Assembly (NCBI GenBank): GCA_943737045.1
Contig: CALSFV010000035.1
Coordinates: 558,001 to 622,000, forward strand
Direction: 5' to 3'
Length of the DNA stretch: 64,000 nt
DNA from: Parapristionchus giblindavisi
Lineage: Eukaryota; Nematoda; Chromadorea; Rhabditida; Diplogasteridae
Shown: piece after piece, positions 52,362-64,000 of the stretch
Numbering within the stretch: position 1 is the stretch's first letter
Layout of the letters: every line of letters starts with the position of its first letter
Translations under genes and position numbers: made by a program
Notes under the pieces: generated by a model
The model's input: only the letters and a program-made list of their open reading frames with translations
Told to the model about the DNA's origin: nothing
Databases searched by the model: none

Positions 52362-54285
52362 ATGTCAAACTGTAATCTTGTGTTGATTCCACAATGCCCA
52401 AAGTACAAAAGTAGCTTTCACTCTGATAAGACCAAAAGAATACCTGACATGAAAAATTTTCTGCTAGACCCAGCGTGTCATATACCAAACGAAAGAGCAA
52501 AAAATTCTGAGTATTTCGCAACGTTCCATGTTGAACAACGGCCGCTCCAGCCGAATTAACAACATTGAACCATGCATTTTTAGCATTAAAGAATTCGTGA
52601 CACGCCAATATTTAATCAAACTTATCGTAGCATATACCACGTGAAAGAGCAAAAAATTCTGAATAATCTACACTTCAGTTCATGTCAAACTGTAATCTTG
52701 TGTTGATTCCATAATGCCCAAAGTACAAAAGTAGCTTTCACTCTGATAAGACCAAAAGAATACCTGACATGAAAAATTTTCTGCTAGACCCAGCGTGTCA
52801 TATACCAAACGAAAGAGCAAAAAATTCTGAGTATTTCGCAACGTTCCATGTTGAACAACGGCCGCTCCAGCCGAATTAACAACATTGAACCATGCATTTT
52901 TAGCATTAAAGAATTCGTGACACGCCAATATTTAATCTAAACTTATCGTAGCATATACCACGTGAAAGAGCAAAAAATTCTGAATAATCTACACTTCAGT
53001 TCATGTCAAACTGTAATCTTGTGTTGATTCCACAATGCCCAAAGTACAAAAGTAGCTTTCACTCTGATAAGACCAAAAGAATACCTGACATGAAAAATAT
53101 TCTGCTAGACCCAGCGTGTCATATACCAAACGAAAGAGCAAAAAATTCTGAGTATTTTGCAACGTTCCATGTTGAACAACGGCCGCTCCAGCCGAATTAA
53201 CAACATTGAACCATGCATTTTTAGCATTAAAGAATTCGTGACACACCCATATTTAATCTAAACTTATCGTAGCATATACCACGTGAAAGAGCAAAAAATT
53301 CTGAATAATCTACACTTCAGTTCATGTCAAACTGTAATCTTGTGTTGATTCCACAATGCCCAAAGTACAAAAGTAGCTTTCACTCTGATAAGACCAAAAG
53401 AATACCTGACATGAAAAATTTTCTGCTAGACCCAGCGTGTCATATACCAAACGAAAGAGCAAAAAATTCTGAGTATTTTGCAACGTTCCATGTTGAACAA
53501 CGGCCGCTCCAGCCGAATTAACAACATTGAACCATGCATTTTTAGCATTAAAGAATTCGTGACACACCCATATTTAATCTAAACTTATCGTAGCATATAC
53601 CACGTGAAAGAGCAAAAAATTCAGAATAATCTACACTTCAGTTCATGTCAAACTGTAATCTTGTGTTGATTCCACAATGCCCAAAGTACAAAAGTAGCTT
53701 TCACTCTGATAAGACCAAAAGAATACCTGACATGAAAAATTTTCTGCTAGACCCAGCGTGTCATATACCAAACGAAAGAGCAAAAAATTCTGAGTATTTC
53801 GCAACGTTCCATGTTGAACAACGGCCGCTCCAGCCGAATTAACAACATTGAACCATGCATTTTTAGCATTAAAGAATTCGTGACACGCCAATATTTAATC
53901 AAACTTATCGTAGCATATACCACGTGAAAGAGCAAAAAATTCTGAATAATCTACACTTCAGTTCATGTCAAACTGTAATCTTGTGTTGATTCCATAATGC
54001 CCAAAGTACAAAAGTAGCTTTCACTCTGATAAGACCAAAAGAATACCTGACATGAAAAATTTTCTGCTAGACCCAGCGTGTCATATACCAAACGAAAGAG
54101 CAAAAAATTCTGAGTATTTCGCAACGTTCCATGTTGAACAACGGCCGCTCCAGCCGAATTAACAACATTGAACCATGCATTTTTAGCATTAAAGAATTCG
54201 TGACACGCCAATATTTAATCTAAACTTATCGTAGCATATACCACGTGAAAGAGCAAAAAATTCTGAATAATCTACACTTCAGTTC
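52362..54285 (+). repeat. Tetrameric higher-order repeat, about 1.5 copies (1283 bp)
   Basis: Units at 52362, 52682, 53003 and 53324 are followed by the same first two again at 53645 and 53965. A private 1-bp deletion ('tttaatcaaac' for 'tttaatctaaac') at about 52611-52620 recurs at about 53894-53903, exactly 1283 bp on. The second unit of each copy has 'ttccataatgcc'. Confidence 0.88.
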
Positions 54286-54605
54286 ATGTCAAACTGTAAT
54301 CTTGTGTTGATTCCACAATGCCCAAAGTACAAAAGTAGCTTTCACTCTGATAAGACCAAAAGAATACCTGACATGAAAATTTTCTGCTAGACCCAGCGTG
54401 TCATATACCAAACGAAAGAGCAAAAAATTCTGAGTATTTTGCAACGTTCCATGTTGAACAACGGCCGCTCCAGCCGAATTAACAACATTGAACCATGCAT
54501 TTTTAGCATTAAAGAATTCGTGACACGCCAATATTTAATCTAAACTTATCGTAGCATATACCACGTGAAAGAGCAAAAAATTCTGAATAATCTACACTTC
54601 AGTTC

Positions 54606-56531
54606 ATGTCAAACTGTAATCTTGTGTTGATTCCACAATGCCCAAAGTACAAAAGTAGCTTTCACTCTGATAAGACCAAAAGAATACCTGACATGAAAAA
54701 TTTTCTGCTAGGCCCAGCGTGTCATATACCAAACGAAAGAGCAAAAAATTCTGAGTATTTCGCAACGTTCCATGTTGAACAACGGCCGCTCCAGCCGAAT
54801 TAACAACATTGAACCATGCATTTTTAGCATTAAAGAATTCGTGACACGCCAATATTTAATCTAAACTTATCGTAGCATATACCACGTGAAAGAGCAAAAA
54901 ATTCTGAATAATCTACACTTCAGTTCATGTCAAACTGTAATCTTGTGTTGATTCCACAATGCCCAAAGTACAAAAGTAGCTTTCACTCTGATAAGACCAA
55001 AAGAATACCTGACATGAAAAATTTTCTGCTAGACCCAGCGTATCATATACCAAACGAAAGAGCAAAAAATTCTGAGTATTTTGCAACGTTTCATGTTGAA
55101 CAACGGCCGCTCCAGCCGAATTAACAAAATTGAATTATGCATTTTCGGCAATAAAGAATTCGTGACACGTCAATGCTTTATCGAAACTTATCGTAGCATA
55201 TACCACGTGAAAGAGCAAAAAATTCTGAATAATCTACACTTCAGTTCATGTCAAACTGTAATCTTCTGTTGATTCCACAATGTCCAAAGTACAAAAGTAG
55301 CTTTCACTCTGATAAGACCAAAAGAATACCTGACATGAAAAATTTTCTGCTAGACCCAGCGTGTCATATACCAAACGAAAGAGCAAAAAATTCTGAGTAT
55401 TTTGCAACGTTCCATGTTGAACAACGGCCGCTCCAGCCGAATTAACAACATTGAACCATGCATTTTTAGCATTAAAGAATTCGTGACACGCCAATATTTA
55501 ATCTAAACTTATCGTAGCATATACCACGTGAAAGAGCAAAAAATTCTGAATAATCTACACTTCAGTTCATGTCAAACTGTAATCTTGTGTTGATTCCACA
55601 ATGCCCAAAGTACAAAAGTAGCTTTCACTCTGATAAGACCAAAAGAATACCTGACATGAAAAATTTTCTGCTAGGCCCAGCGTGTCATATACCAAACGAA
55701 AGAGCAAAAAATTCTGAGTATTTCGCAACGTTCCATGTTGAACAACGGCCGCTCCAGCCGAATTAACAACATTGAACCATGCATTTTTAGCATTAAAGAA
55801 TTCGTGACACGCCAATATTTAATCTAAACTTATCGTAGCATATACCACGTGAAAGAGCAAAAAATTCTGAATAATCTACACTTCAGTTCATGTCAAACTG
55901 TAATCTTGTGTTGATTCCACAATGCCCAAAGTACAAAAGTAGCTTTCACTCTGATAAGACCAAAAGAATACCTGACATGAAAAATTTTCTGCTAGACCCA
56001 GCGTATCATATACCAAACGAAAGAGCAAAAAATTCTGAGTATTTTGCAACGTTTCATGTTGAACAACGGCCGCTCCAGCCGAATTAACAAAATTGAATTA
56101 TGCATTTTCGGCAATAAAGAATTCGTGACACGTCAATGCTTTATCGAAACTTATCGTAGCATATACCACGTGAAAGAGCAAAAAATTCTGAATAATCTAC
56201 ACTTCAGTTCATGTCAAACTGTAATCTTCTGTTGATTCCACAATGTCCAAAGTACAAAAGTAGCTTTCACTCTGATAAGACCAAAAGAATACCTGACATG
56301 AAAAATTTTCTGCTAGACCCAGCGTGTCATATACCAAACGAAAGAGCAAAAAATTCTGAGTATTTTGCAACGTTCCATGTTGAACAACGGCCGCTCCAGC
56401 CGAATTAACAACATTGAACCATGCATTTTTAGCATTAAAGAATTCGTGACACGCCAATATTTAATCTAAACTTATCGTAGCATATACCACGTGAAAGAGC
56501 AAAAAATTCTGAATAATCTACACTTCAGTTC
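54606..56531 (+). repeat. Trimeric higher-order repeat, two copies (963 bp)
   Basis: The order is a unit with 'gctaggcccag' and 'tatttcgcaacg', a unit with 'gcgtatcatat' and the second-type tail, and a unit with 'cttctgttgattcc'. It occurs at 54606, 54927 and 55248 and again at 55569, 55890 and 56211. Confidence 0.87.
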
Positions 56532-57173
56532 ATGTCAAACTGTAATCTTGTGTTGATTCCACAATGCCCAAAGTACAAAAGTAGCTTTCACTCTGATAAG
56601 ACCAAAAGAATACCTGACATGAAAAATATTCTGCTAGACCCAGCGTGTCATATACCAAACGAAAGAGCAAAAAATTCTGAGTATTTTGCAACGTTCCATG
56701 TTGAACAACGGCCGCTCCAGCCGAATTAACAACATTGAACCATGCATTTTTAGCATTAAAGAATTCGTGACACACCCATATTTAATCTAAACTTATCGTA
56801 GCATATACCACGTGAAAGAGCAAAAAATTCTGAATAATCTACACTTCAGTTCATGTCAAACTGTAATCTTGTGTTGATTCCACAATGCCCAAAGTACAAA
56901 AGTAGCTTTCACTCTGATAAGACCAAAAGAATACCTGACATGAAAAATTTTCTGCTAGACCCAGCGTGTCATATACCAAACGAAAGAGCAAAAAATTCTG
57001 AGTATTTTGCAACGTTCCATGTTGAACAACGGCCGCTCCAGCCGAATTAACAACATTGAACCATGCATTTTTAGCATTAAAGAATTCGTGACACACCCAT
57101 ATTTAATCTAAACTTATCGTAGCATATACCACGTGAAAGAGCAAAAAATTCAGAATAATCTACACTTCAGTTC

Positions 57174-59099
57174 ATGTCAAACTGTAATCTTGTGTTGATT
57201 CCACAATGCCCAAAGTACAAAAGTAGCTTTCACTCTGATAAGACCAAAAGAATACCTGACATGAAAAATTTTCTGCTAGACCCAGCGTGTCATATACCAA
57301 ACGAAAGAGCAAAAAATTCTGAGTATTTCGCAACGTTCCATGTTGAACAACGGCCGCTCCAGCCGAATTAACAACATTGAACCATGCATTTTTAGCATTA
57401 AAGAATTCGTGACACGCCAATATTTAATCTAAACTTATCGTAGCATATACCACGTGAAAGAGCAAAAAATTCTGAATAATCTACACTTCAGTTCATGTCA
57501 AACTGTAATCTTGTGTTGATTCCACAATGCCCAAAGTACAAAAGTAGCTTTCACTCTGATAAGACCAAAAGAATACCTGACATGAAAAATTTTCTGCTAG
57601 ACCCAGCGTGTCATATACCAAACGAAAGAGCAAAAAATTCTGAGTATTTCGCAACGTTCCATGTTGAACAACGGCCGCTCCAGCCGAATTAACAACATTG
57701 AACCATGCATTTTTAGCATTAAAGAATTCGTGACACGCCAATATTTAATCTAAACTTATCGTAGCATATACCACGTGAAAGAGCAAAAAATTCTGAATAA
57801 TCTACACTTCAGTTCATGTCAAACTGTAATCTTGTGTTGATTCCACAATGCCCAAAGTACAAAAGTAGCTTTCACTCTGATAAGACCAAAAGAATACCTG
57901 ACATGAAAAATTTTCTGCTAGACCCAGCGTATCATATACCAAACGAAAGAGCAAAAAATTCTGAGTATTTTGCAACGTTTCATGTTGAACAACGGCCGCT
58001 CCAGCCGAATTAACAAAATTGAATTATGCATTTTCGGCAATAAAGAATTCGTGACACGTCAATGCTTTATCGAAACTTATCGTAGCATATACCACGTGAA
58101 AGAGCAAAAAATTCAGAATAATCTACACTTCAGTTCATGTCAAACTGTAATCTTGTGTTGATTCCACAATGCCCAAAGTACAAAAGTAGCTTTCACTCTG
58201 ATAAGACCAAAAGAATACCTGACATGAAAAATTTTCTGCTAGACCCAGCGTGTCATATACCAAACGAAAGAGCAAAAAATTCTGAGTATTTCGCAACGTT
58301 CCATGTTGAACAACGGCCGCTCCAGCCGAATTAACAACATTGAACCATGCATTTTTAGCATTAAAGAATTCGTGACACGCCAATATTTAATCTAAACTTA
58401 TCGTAGCATATACCACGTGAAAGAGCAAAAAATTCTGAATAATCTACACTTCAGTTCATGTCAAACTGTAATCTTGTGTTGATTCCACAATGCCCAAAGT
58501 ACAAAAGTAGCTTTCACTCTGATAAGACCAAAAGAATACCTGACATGAAAAATTTTCTGCTAGACCCAGCGTGTCATATACCAAACGAAAGAGCAAAAAA
58601 TTCTGAGTATTTCGCAACGTTCCATGTTGAACAACGGCCGCTCCAGCCGAATTAACAACATTGAACCATGCATTTTTAGCATTAAAGAATTCGTGACACG
58701 CCAATATTTAATCTAAACTTATCGTAGCATATACCACGTGAAAGAGCAAAAAATTCTGAATAATCTACACTTCAGTTCATGTCAAACTGTAATCTTGTGT
58801 TGATTCCACAATGCCCAAAGTACAAAAGTAGCTTTCACTCTGATAAGACCAAAAGAATACCTGACATGAAAAATTTTCTGCTAGACCCAGCGTATCATAT
58901 ACCAAACGAAAGAGCAAAAAATTCTGAGTATTTTGCAACGTTTCATGTTGAACAACGGCCGCTCCAGCCGAATTAACAAAATTGAATTATGCATTTTCGG
59001 CAATAAAGAATTCGTGACACGTCAATGCTTTATCGAAACTTATCGTAGCATATACCACGTGAAAGAGCAAAAAATTCTGAATAATCTACACTTCAGTTC
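57174..59099 (+). repeat. Trimeric higher-order repeat, two copies (963 bp)
   Basis: Two units with 'tatttcgcaacg' are followed by one with 'gcgtatcatat', at 57174, 57495 and 57816 and again at 58137, 58458 and 58779. Each copy is entered through a private 'attcagaataatc' (near 57148 and 58112). Confidence 0.85.
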
Positions 59100-60383
59100 A
59101 TGTCAAACTGTAATCTTCTGTTGATTCCACAATGTCCAAAGTACAAAAGTAGCTTTCACTCTGATAAGACCAAAAGAATACCTGACATGAAAAATTTTCT
59201 GCTAGACCCAGCGTGTCATATACCAAACGAAAGAGCAAAAAATTCTGAGTATTTTGCAACGTTCCATGTTGAACAACGGCCGCTCCAGCCGAATTAACAA
59301 CATTGAACCATGCATTTTTAGCATTAAAGAATTCGTGACACGCCAATATTTAATCTAAACTTATCGTAGCATATACCACGTGAAAGAGCAAAACATTCTG
59401 AATAATCTACACTTCAGTTCATGTCAAACTGTAATCTTGTGTTGATTCCACAATGCCCAAAGTACAAAAGTAGCTTTCACTCTGATAAGACCAAAAGAAT
59501 ACCTGACATGAAAAATATTCTGCTAGACCCAGCGTGTCATATACCAAACGAAAGAGCAAAAAATTCTGAGTATTTTGCAACGTTCCATGTTGAACAACGG
59601 CCGCTCCAGCCGAATTAACAACATTGAACCATGCATTTTTAGCATTAAAGAATTCGTGACACACCCATATTTAATCTAAACTTATCGTAGCATATACCAC
59701 GTGAAAGAGCAAAAAATTCTGAATAATCTACACTTCAGTTCATGTCAAACTGTAATCTTGTGTTGATTCCACAATGCCCAAAGTACAAAAGTAGCTTTCA
59801 CTCTGATAAGACCAAAAGAATACCTGACATGAAAAATTTTCTGCTAGACCCAGCGTGTCATATACCAAACGAAAGAGCAAAAAATTCTGAGTATTTCGCA
59901 ACGTTCCATGTTGAACAACGGCCGCTCCAGCCGAATTAACAACATTGAACCATGCATTTTTAGCATTAAAGAATTCGTGACACGCCAATATTTAATCTAA
60001 ACTTATCGTAGCATATACCACGTGAAAGAGCAAAAAATTCTGAATAATCTACACTTCAGTTCATGTCAAACTGTAATCTTGTGTTGATTCCACAATGCCC
60101 AAAGTACAAAAGTAGCTTTCACTCTGATAAGACCAAAAGAATACCTGACATGAAAAATTTTCTGCTAGACCCAGCGTATCATATACCAAACGAAAGAGCA
60201 AAAAATTCTGAGTATTTTGCAACGTTTCATGTTGAACAACGGCCGCTCCAGCCGAATTAACAAAATTGAATTATGCATTTTCGGCAATAAAGAATTCGTG
60301 ACACGTCAATGCTTTATCGAAACTTATCGTAGCATATACCACGTGAAAGAGCAAAAAATTCTGAATAATCTACACTTCAGTTC
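59100..60383 (+). repeat. Four-unit version of the terminal higher-order repeat (1284 bp)
   Basis: Units at 59100 ('cttctgttgattcc'), 59421 ('gaaaaatattctg'), 59742 ('tatttcgcaacg') and 60063 ('gcgtatcatat') follow the same order as the pentamer that starts at 60384, but lack its third unit. The first unit of this block and the first unit of the next share a private 'caaaacattctg'. Confidence 0.82.
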
Positions 60384-63300
60384 ATGTCAAACTGTAATCT
60401 TCTGTTGATTCCACAATGTCCAAAGTACAAAAGTAGCTTTCACTCTGATAAGACCAAAAGAATACCTGACATGAAAAATTTTCTGCTAGACCCAGCGTGT
60501 CATATACCAAACGAAAGAGCAAAAAATTCTGAGTATTTTGCAACGTTCCATGTTGAACAACGGCCGCTCCAGCCGAATTAACAACATTGAACCATGCATT
60601 TTTAGCATTAAAGAATTCGTGACACGCCAATATTTAATCTAAACTTATCGTAGCATATACCACGTGAAAGAGCAAAACATTCTGAATAATCTACACTTCA
60701 GTTCATGTCAAACTGTAATCTTGTGTTGATTCCACAATGCCCAAAGTACAAAAGTAGCTTTCACTCTGATAAGACCAAAAGAATACCTGACATGAAAAAT
60801 ATTCTGCTAGACCCAGCGTGTCATATACCAAACGAAAGAGCAAAAAATTCTGAGTATTTTGCAACGTTCCATGTTGAACAACGGCCGCTCCAGCCGAATT
60901 AACAACATTGAACCATGCATTTTTAGCATTAAAGAATTCGTGACACACCCATATTTAATCTAAACTTATCGTAGCATATACCACGTGAAAGAGCAAAAAA
61001 TTCTGAATAATCTACACTTCAGTTCATGTCAAACTGTAATCTTGTGTTGATTCCACAATGCCCAAAGTACAAAAGTAGCTTTCACTCTGATAAGACCAAA
61101 AGAATACCTGACATGAAAAATTTTCTGCTAGACCCAGCGTGTCATATACCAAACGAAAGAGCAAAAAATTCTGAGTATTTTGCAACGTTCCATGTTGAAC
61201 AACGGCCGCTCCAGCCGAATTAACAACATTGAACCATGCATTTTTAGCATTAAAGAATTCGTGACACACCCATATTTAATCTAAACTTATCGTAGCATAT
61301 ACCACGTGAAAGAGCAAAAAATTCAGAATAATCTACACTTCAGTTCATGTCAAACTGTAATCTTGTGTTGATTCCACAATGCCCAAAGTACAAAAGTAGC
61401 TTTCACTCTGATAAGACCAAAAGAATACCTGACATGAAAAATTTTCTGCTAGACCCAGCGTGTCATATACCAAACGAAAGAGCAAAAAATTCTGAGTATT
61501 TCGCAACGTTCCATGTTGAACAACGGCCGCTCCAGCCGAATTAACAACATTGAACCATGCATTTTTAGCATTAAAGAATTCGTGACACGCCAATATTTAA
61601 TCTAAACTTATCGTAGCATATACCACGTGAAAGAGCAAAAAATTCTGAATAATCTACACTTCAGTTCATGTCAAACTATAATCTTGTGTTGATTCCACAA
61701 TGCCCAAAGTACAAAAGTAGCTTTCACTCTGATAAGACCAAAAGAATACCTGACATGAAAAATTTTCTGCTAGACCCAGCGTATCATATACCAAACGAAA
61801 GAGCAAAAAATTCTGAGTATTTTGCAACGTTTCATGTTGAACAACGGCCGCTCCAGCCGAATTAACAAAATTGAATTATGCATTTTCGGCAATAAAGAAT
61901 TCGTGACACGTCAATGCTTTATCGAAACTTATCGTAGCATATACCACGTGAAAGAGCAAAAAATTCTGAATAATCTACACTTCAGTTCATGTCAAACTGT
62001 AATCTTCTGTTGATTCCACAATGTCCAAAGTACAAAAGTAGCTTTCACTCTGATAAGACCAAAAGAATACCTGACATGAAAAATTTTCTGCTAGACCCAG
62101 CGTGTCATATACCAAACGAAAGAGCAAAAAATTCTGAGTATTTTGCAACGTTCCATGTTGAACAACGGCCGCTCCAGCCGAATTAACAACATTGAACCAT
62201 GCATTTTTAGCATTAAAGAATTCGTGACACGCCAATATTTAATCTAAACTTATCGTAGCATATACCACGTGAAAGAGCAAAAAATTCTGAATAATCTACA
62301 CTTCAGTTCATGTCAAACTGTAATCTTGTGTTGATTCCACAATGCCCAAAGTACAAAAGTAGCTTTCACTCTGATAAGACCAAAAGAATACCTGACATGA
62401 AAAATATTCTGCTAGACCCAGCGTGTCATATACCAAACGAAAGAGCAAAAAATTCTGAGTATTTTGCAACGTTCCATGTTGAACAACGGCCGCTCCAGCC
62501 GAATTAACAACATTGAACCATGCATTTTTAGCATTAAAGAATTCGTGACACACCCATATTTAATCTAAACTTATCGTAGCATATACCACGTGAAAGAGCA
62601 AAAAATTCTGAATAATCTACACTTCAGTTCATGTCAAACTGTAATCTTGTGTTGATTCCACAATGCCCAAAGTACAAAAGTAGCTTTCACTCTGATAAGA
62701 CCAAAAGAATACCTGACATGAAAAATTTTCTGCTAGACCCAGCGTGTCATATACCAAACGAAAGAGCAAAAAATTCTGAGTATTTTGCAACGTTCCATGT
62801 TGAACAACGGCCGCTCCAGCCGAATTAACAACATTGAACCATGCATTTTTAGCATTAAAGAATTCGTGACACACCCATATTTAATCTAAACTTATCGTAG
62901 CATATACCACGTGAAAGAGCAAAAAATTCAGAATAATCTACACTTCAGTTCATGTCAAACTGTAATCTTGTGTTGATTCCACAATGCCCAAAGTACAAAA
63001 GTAGCTTTCACTCTGATAAGACCAAAAGAATACCTGACATGAAAAATTTTCTGCTAGACCCAGCGTGTCATATACCAAACGAAAGAGCAAAAAATTCTGA
63101 GTATTTCGCAACGTTCCATGTTGAACAACGGCCGCTCCAGCCGAATTAACAACATTGAACCATGCATTTTTAGCATTAAAGAATTCGTGACACGCCAATA
63201 TTTAATCTAAACTTATCGTAGCATATACCACGTGAAAGAGCAAAAAATTCTGAATAATCTACACTTCAGTTCATGTCAAACTATAATCTTGTGTTGATTC

Positions 63301-64000
63301 CACAATGCCCAAAGTACAAAAGTAGCTTTCACTCTGATAAGACCAAAAGAATACCTGACATGAAAAATTTTCTGCTAGACCCAGCGTATCATATACCAAA
63401 CGAAAGAGCAAAAAATTCTGAGTATTTTGCAACGTTTCATGTTGAACAACGGCCGCTCCAGCCGAATTAACAAAATTGAATTATGCATTTTCGGCAATAA
63501 AGAATTCGTGACACGTCAATGCTTTATCGAAACTTATCGTAGCATATACCACGTGAAAGAGCAAAAAATTCTGAATAATCTACACTTCAGTTCATGTCAA
63601 ACTGTAATCTTCTGTTGATTCCACAATGTCCAAAGTACAAAAGTAGCTTTCACTCTGATAAGACCAAAAGAATACCTGACATGAAAAATTTTCTGCTAGA
63701 CCCAGCGTGTCATATACCAAACGAAAGAGCAAAAAATTCTGAGTATTTTGCAACGTTCCATGTTGAACAACGGCCGCTCCAGCCGAATTAACAACATTGA
63801 ACCATGCATTTTTAGCATTAAAGAATTCGTGACACGCCAATATTTAATCTAAACTTATCGTAGCATATACCACGTGAAAGAGCAAAAAATTCTGAATAAT
63901 CTACACTTCAGTTCATGTCAAACTGTAATCTTGTGTTGATTCCACAATGCCCAAAGTACAAAAGTAGCTTTCACTCTGATAAGACCAAAAGAATACCTGA
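60384..64000 (+). repeat. Pentameric higher-order repeat, 2.25 copies (1605 bp)
   Basis: Five subtypes in fixed order: 'cttctgttgattcc'; 'gaaaaatattctg' with 'gacacacccat'; a plain unit with 'gacacacccat' and 'attcagaataatc'; 'tatttcgcaacg'; 'gcgtatcatat' with the second-type tail. Copies start at 60384 and 61989, and a partial copy starts at 63594. A private 'tcaaactataatc' (A for G) at 61678 recurs at 63283, exactly 1605 bp on, so this repeat was copied very recently. The window ends inside the third copy. Confidence 0.9.

Larger units (their letters stand above)
41775..64000 (+). repeat. 321-bp satellite array, right segment, uniform zone
   Basis: Nearly all units have 'gttgattccacaatg', 'ctgacatgaaaa' and 'gctagacccag' or a one-base derivative. 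Recurrent derivatives define subtypes: 'tatttcgcaacg', 'gaaaaatattctg' with 'gacacacccat', 'gcgtatcatat', 'gctaggcccag', 'ttccataatgcc', 'catgcttttttagc', 'gacatgaaaattttc' (1-bp deletion) and 'cttctgttgattcc'. Subtypes occur in ordered repeats of 3, 4 and 5 units, listed separately. The array continues past the window end in mid-monomer. No gene or mobile element is seen in this stretch. Confidence 0.95.

Noticed and set aside
1..64000. Ribosomal spacer repeats or telomeric repeats
   Set aside because: No rRNA-like sequence and no run of TTAGG, TTAGGG or similar short telomeric repeats is visible anywhere.

Overview
The window is a eukaryotic satellite-DNA array with no recognisable protein-coding gene. 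About 59.5 kb of the 64 kb is a head-to-tail tandem repeat with a 321-bp period, roughly 185 monomers all in the same orientation. The array runs off both ends of the window. The DNA is AT-rich (one 60-base stretch counted by hand is 35% GC). The sequence alone does not name the organism. Satellite DNA, a DNA transposon with TTAA target duplications and tRNA-like sequences with A and B boxes point to a eukaryote, perhaps an invertebrate such as an insect. A pericentromeric or other heterochromatic location is an inference.

Layout. (1) 1-16953: the left array, rich in one monomer subfamily ('gctgattccacaaagccc'). It contains four near-identical tandem monomers (1352-2635), a block of about 12 monomers that recurs 3852 bp downstream (3920-12265), and one truncated monomer junction near 427. 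(2) 16958-19189: a 2232-bp mobile element flanked by TTAA on both sides, with 15-bp terminal inverted repeats and no transposase. (3) 19190-20798: five monomers. (4) 20799-23030: a second copy of the same element, differing at three positions that I found and sitting at the same monomer position beside the same private monomer mutation. The pair therefore arose by amplification of an already-inserted monomer, not by two transpositions. (5) 23031 to about 39200: array with a different set of variants ('cttctgttgattcc', 'gtttcaatttgaac', 'gaattagtgac'). (6) About 39207-41774: a short mixed zone whose monomers resemble those at the far left. (7) About 41775-64000: the most uniform zone, made of clear higher-order repeats of 3, 4 and 5 monomers. 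It ends in a 1605-bp pentamer repeated 2.25 times.

Monomer structure. The 321-bp unit is itself an old dimer of a 153-bp and a 168-bp half. The halves share a 32-bp box (29 of 32 identical) and weaker similarity elsewhere. The truncated monomer near 427 joins equivalent positions of the two halves, as expected from an out-of-register exchange between them.

The element holds two adjacent tRNA-like sequences on the minus strand near its left end, a 240-bp nested palindromic segment rich in ATGCAT, and a short AT-rich tandem repeat. The rest is unrecognised noncoding DNA. The most interesting content is the record of array evolution: a transposon amplified as a passenger of a satellite, chimeric monomers, and local higher-order repeats marked by private mutations.
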